From Methylacidiphilaceae bacterium (GTDB lineage Bacteria; Verrucomicrobiota; Verrucomicrobiia; Methylacidiphilales; Methylacidiphilaceae): a stretch of 8,732 nt of DNA. Below the pieces are notes generated by a model. The model made no database searches and was not told where the DNA came from. It worked only from the letters and a program-made list of their open reading frames with translations. Both the position numbers and the translations under genes were made by a program. Shown here piece by piece: positions 7,105 to 8,732 of this stretch (positions are counted from its first letter, which is position 1; the number at the start of each line of letters is the position of its first letter). The stretch covers positions 1 to 8,732 of the forward strand of contig JAQUAR010000044.1 in NCBI GenBank assembly GCA_028687155.1. Direction: 5' to 3'.

Positions 7105-8676
7105 ATGATTTTCGATCGAATCCGGCGTTGGGTCCGTCTCAAGCCGAATGCGGACAGAAAAGAGATCGCCATCACGTGCGAGCCGCTGGAGTACCGGGTT
7201 GCTCTCTTGGAAGACGGCCAACTCGAGGAGTTGGCGCTTGAACGGCGGGAACAGCGCGGGATCGCGGGCAATATCTACAAAGGCCGAGTCAATAATGTCG
7301 AACCCGCCCTGAAGGCCCTCTTCGTCGACATCGGAGTGGGGAAAAACGCCTTTCTCCATTATTGGGACGCAATTCCCGCCGCGCTCGATGGAAGCTTTGA
7401 AACGGTCGAGCGACGCAAACACAAGAGCAGGTCACGCGCCCCTCGCGCCGAGGATATCCCCAGAATCTATCCGGCCGGCTCCGAGGTAGTCGTCCAGGTC
7501 ACCAAGGGTCCAATTGGCACAAAGGGGGCACGAGTCACGACCAACATCAGCCTTGCGGGCCGCTATCTCGTGCTCAGCCCATTCAGCGAGCAGTTCGGCA
7601 TTTCCCGGAAAATTGACAACCAGAAGGAGCGGGCACGTCTCCGCAAGATTCTCGATTCGCTCGAGGTGCCCGATGGGATGGGCTTGATCTTTCGCACGGT
7701 GGGCGAGGGTGCCCGGGCGCGCTACTTCGTTCGCGATCTCGCCCTGCTTCTTCAGCAGTGGCAGGAGATCAACGAAAAGATCCGCTCTCTTTCCGCGCCC
7801 AGCCTCGTCTATGAAGAGTCGGACCTCGTCCAGAGGACGGTGCGGGATTTTCTGACCGAAGACGTCGAGCGCATTCTCGTCGACGACGAAGAGGAAGCAA
7901 AACGGATACGAGAGATGGTCGCCCTCATTTCCTCTCGATCCCAAAAAAAGATCGTTTCCTACAAAGACCCCGTGCCTCTCTTCGAACGTCTTGACATCGA
8001 AAAGCAGATCGACAGTGCCTTCGGCAGGAAAGTGGATCTGCCGAGCGGGGGCTACATCGTGATCGACGAGACCGAGGCGCTCGTCGCCGTCGACGTCAAC
8101 ACGGGGCGGGCTCGCGGTGGACGCGAGCAGGGAGGTGCCATTTTTCAGACGAATATGGAGGCTGCTCGGGAAGTGGCCCGTCAGCTGCGCCTGCGCAACA
8201 TTGGAGGCCAGATCGTGATCGATTTCATCGATATGAAGTCCCGTCGCGAAGGAGAGACGGTAGTCCAGAGGCTCAAGGAGTGCGTCCGCCGGGACAAGGC
8301 AAAGACCAACATCCTGCCCTTATCCGACTTTGGCCTAGTCGAGATGACCCGACAGCGGGTACAGGAGAGCATCTGGCATTCCCTCTACATCCCATGTCCT
8401 GCATGCCACGGCCGTGGCATGGTCAAATCTCCGGAGACGATGAGCGTCGAAATCCAGCGGGCCATCGTTCGCGCCATGCGGCTTCATCCGGAGACTAAGG
8501 AGCTGCGAGTGCTCGTCCATCCCTCGACCCTCGAAAGATTGAAAACCGAGGACGAAGAGCTTCTGCTCGACCTGGAGCGCCGACTGCAGGGGAAGCTCTA
8601 TTTTCGGCCCGATCCTCACCTCGGCTCCGAACAGTTCACCCTGCTGAACGCGATCACGGGCGAGGAGATTGCCTGA
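7105..8676 (+). CDS. rng: Ribonuclease G/E family endoribonuclease
   Basis: Single-strand-specific endoribonuclease for rRNA maturation and mRNA decay. The 523-residue product opens with an S1-like RNA-binding domain (GNIYKGRVNNVEPALKALFV, then VDIGVGKNAFLH, about residues 50-95). Next come a basic linker (R103-R111, RRKHKSRSR), the GPIGTKGARVTTNISLAGRY segment, and the DNase I-like catalytic domain. Catalytic metal ligands are visible: D330 in VDVNTG and D373 in IDFIDM, 43 residues apart like D303 and D346 of E. coli RNase E. The zinc-link CPACHGRG supplies C431 and C434. It lacks the long C-terminal scaffold of RNase E and is close to RNase G length (489 residues in E. coli). The start is well supported by AAGGAG. 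It follows the elongasome genes on the same strand and is 18 nt ahead of serS. Confidence 0.95.
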   Translation: MIFDRIRRWVRLKPNADRKEIAITCEPLEYRVALLEDGQLEELALERREQRGIAGNIYKGRVNNVEPALKALFVDIGVGKNAFLHYWDAIPAALDGSFETVERRKHKSRSRAPRAEDIPRIYPAGSEVVVQVTKGPIGTKGARVTTNISLAGRYLVLSPFSEQFGISRKIDNQKERARLRKILDSLEVPDGMGLIFRTVGEGARARYFVRDLALLLQQWQEINEKIRSLSAPSLVYEESDLVQRTVRDFLTEDVERILVDDEEEAKRIREMVALISSRSQKKIVSYKDPVPLFERLDIEKQIDSAFGRKVDLPSGGYIVIDETEALVAVDVNTGRARGGREQGGAIFQTNMEAAREVARQLRLRNIGGQIVIDFIDMKSRREGETVVQRLKECVRRDKAKTNILPLSDFGLVEMTRQRVQESIWHSLYIPCPACHGRGMVKSPETMSVEIQRAIVRAMRLHPETKELRVLVHPSTLERLKTEDEELLLDLERRLQGKLYFRPDPHLGSEQFTLLNAITGEEIA

Positions 8677-8694
8677 TCCAATCCGGTCCCCTTC

Positions 8695-8732
8695 ATGCTC
8701 GACATCCACTGGCTTCGTCAACATCCGCAAGA
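8695..8732 (+). CDS. serS: Seryl-tRNA synthetase, N-terminal fragment (runs past window)
   Basis: Twelve codons are visible from ATG 8695, giving MLDIHWLRQHPQ. This closely matches the characteristic start of bacterial SerS (MLDIxxIRExPE), the beginning of its tRNA-binding coiled-coil arm. The enzyme charges tRNA-Ser in the cytosol. The call depends on a very short segment; no Shine-Dalgarno sequence is evident in the 18 nt after rng, which suggests read-through or coupled expression. Confidence 0.7.
   Translation, partial: MLDIHWLRQHPQ

Noticed and set aside
6906..7241. Plus-strand frame starting at a GTG that overlaps the rodA stop (GTGA)
   Set aside because: The GTGA overlap resembles mreD/mrdA, but the frame runs 137 nt into rng, is Pro/Arg-rich and passes through both leader hairpins, so a non-coding leader is the better reading.
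7432..7944. 170-codon minus-strand open frame inside rng
   Set aside because: Antisense to the strongly supported RNase G/E coding sequence, with no independent evidence.

Overview
This window is a GC-rich bacterial chromosome segment holding a compact rod-shape and lateral cell-wall (elongasome) cluster. A shikimate-pathway gene diverges on its left, and an RNase G/E gene followed by the start of a seryl-tRNA synthetase gene lies on its right. Gene content and protein style fit a Gram-negative rod, and my guess is Verrucomicrobiota (Methylacidimicrobium/Methylacidiphilum-like). That placement rests on overall impression, not on a search, and is low confidence.

Layout: (1) 1-650, minus strand: 5' part of a type I 3-dehydroquinate dehydratase gene (aroD), cut by the window edge. 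(2) 651-788: divergent intergenic region with T-rich tracts and a candidate promoter toward aroD. (3) 789-6909, plus strand: mreB, mreC, a 205-nt gap with a possible small ORF, mreD, mrdA (PBP2) and rodA. mreD/mrdA overlap through GTGA, and mrdA/rodA are 5 nt apart. (4) 6910-7104: a 195-nt untranslated stretch with two strong hairpins just ahead of rng. (5) 7105-8676: rng. (6) 8695 to the window end: first 12 codons of a probable serS.

How the genes work together: MreB filaments, through MreC and MreD, position and activate the RodA glycosyltransferase and the PBP2 transpeptidase, which polymerise and cross-link side-wall peptidoglycan. RNase G/E is a housekeeping RNA-processing enzyme; an mre-rng association is also known from E. 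coli (mreBCD-yhdE-rng).

I see no CRISPR array, mobile element, tRNA or rRNA, and no novel multi-gene system. The window is mostly a conserved housekeeping region. Its less ordinary points are an N-terminally extended MreB with no good ribosome binding site, a RodA with Ala at the usual Asp of the PDLGT-like motif, a structured leader before rng, and a possible small ORF and promoter between mreC and mreD.
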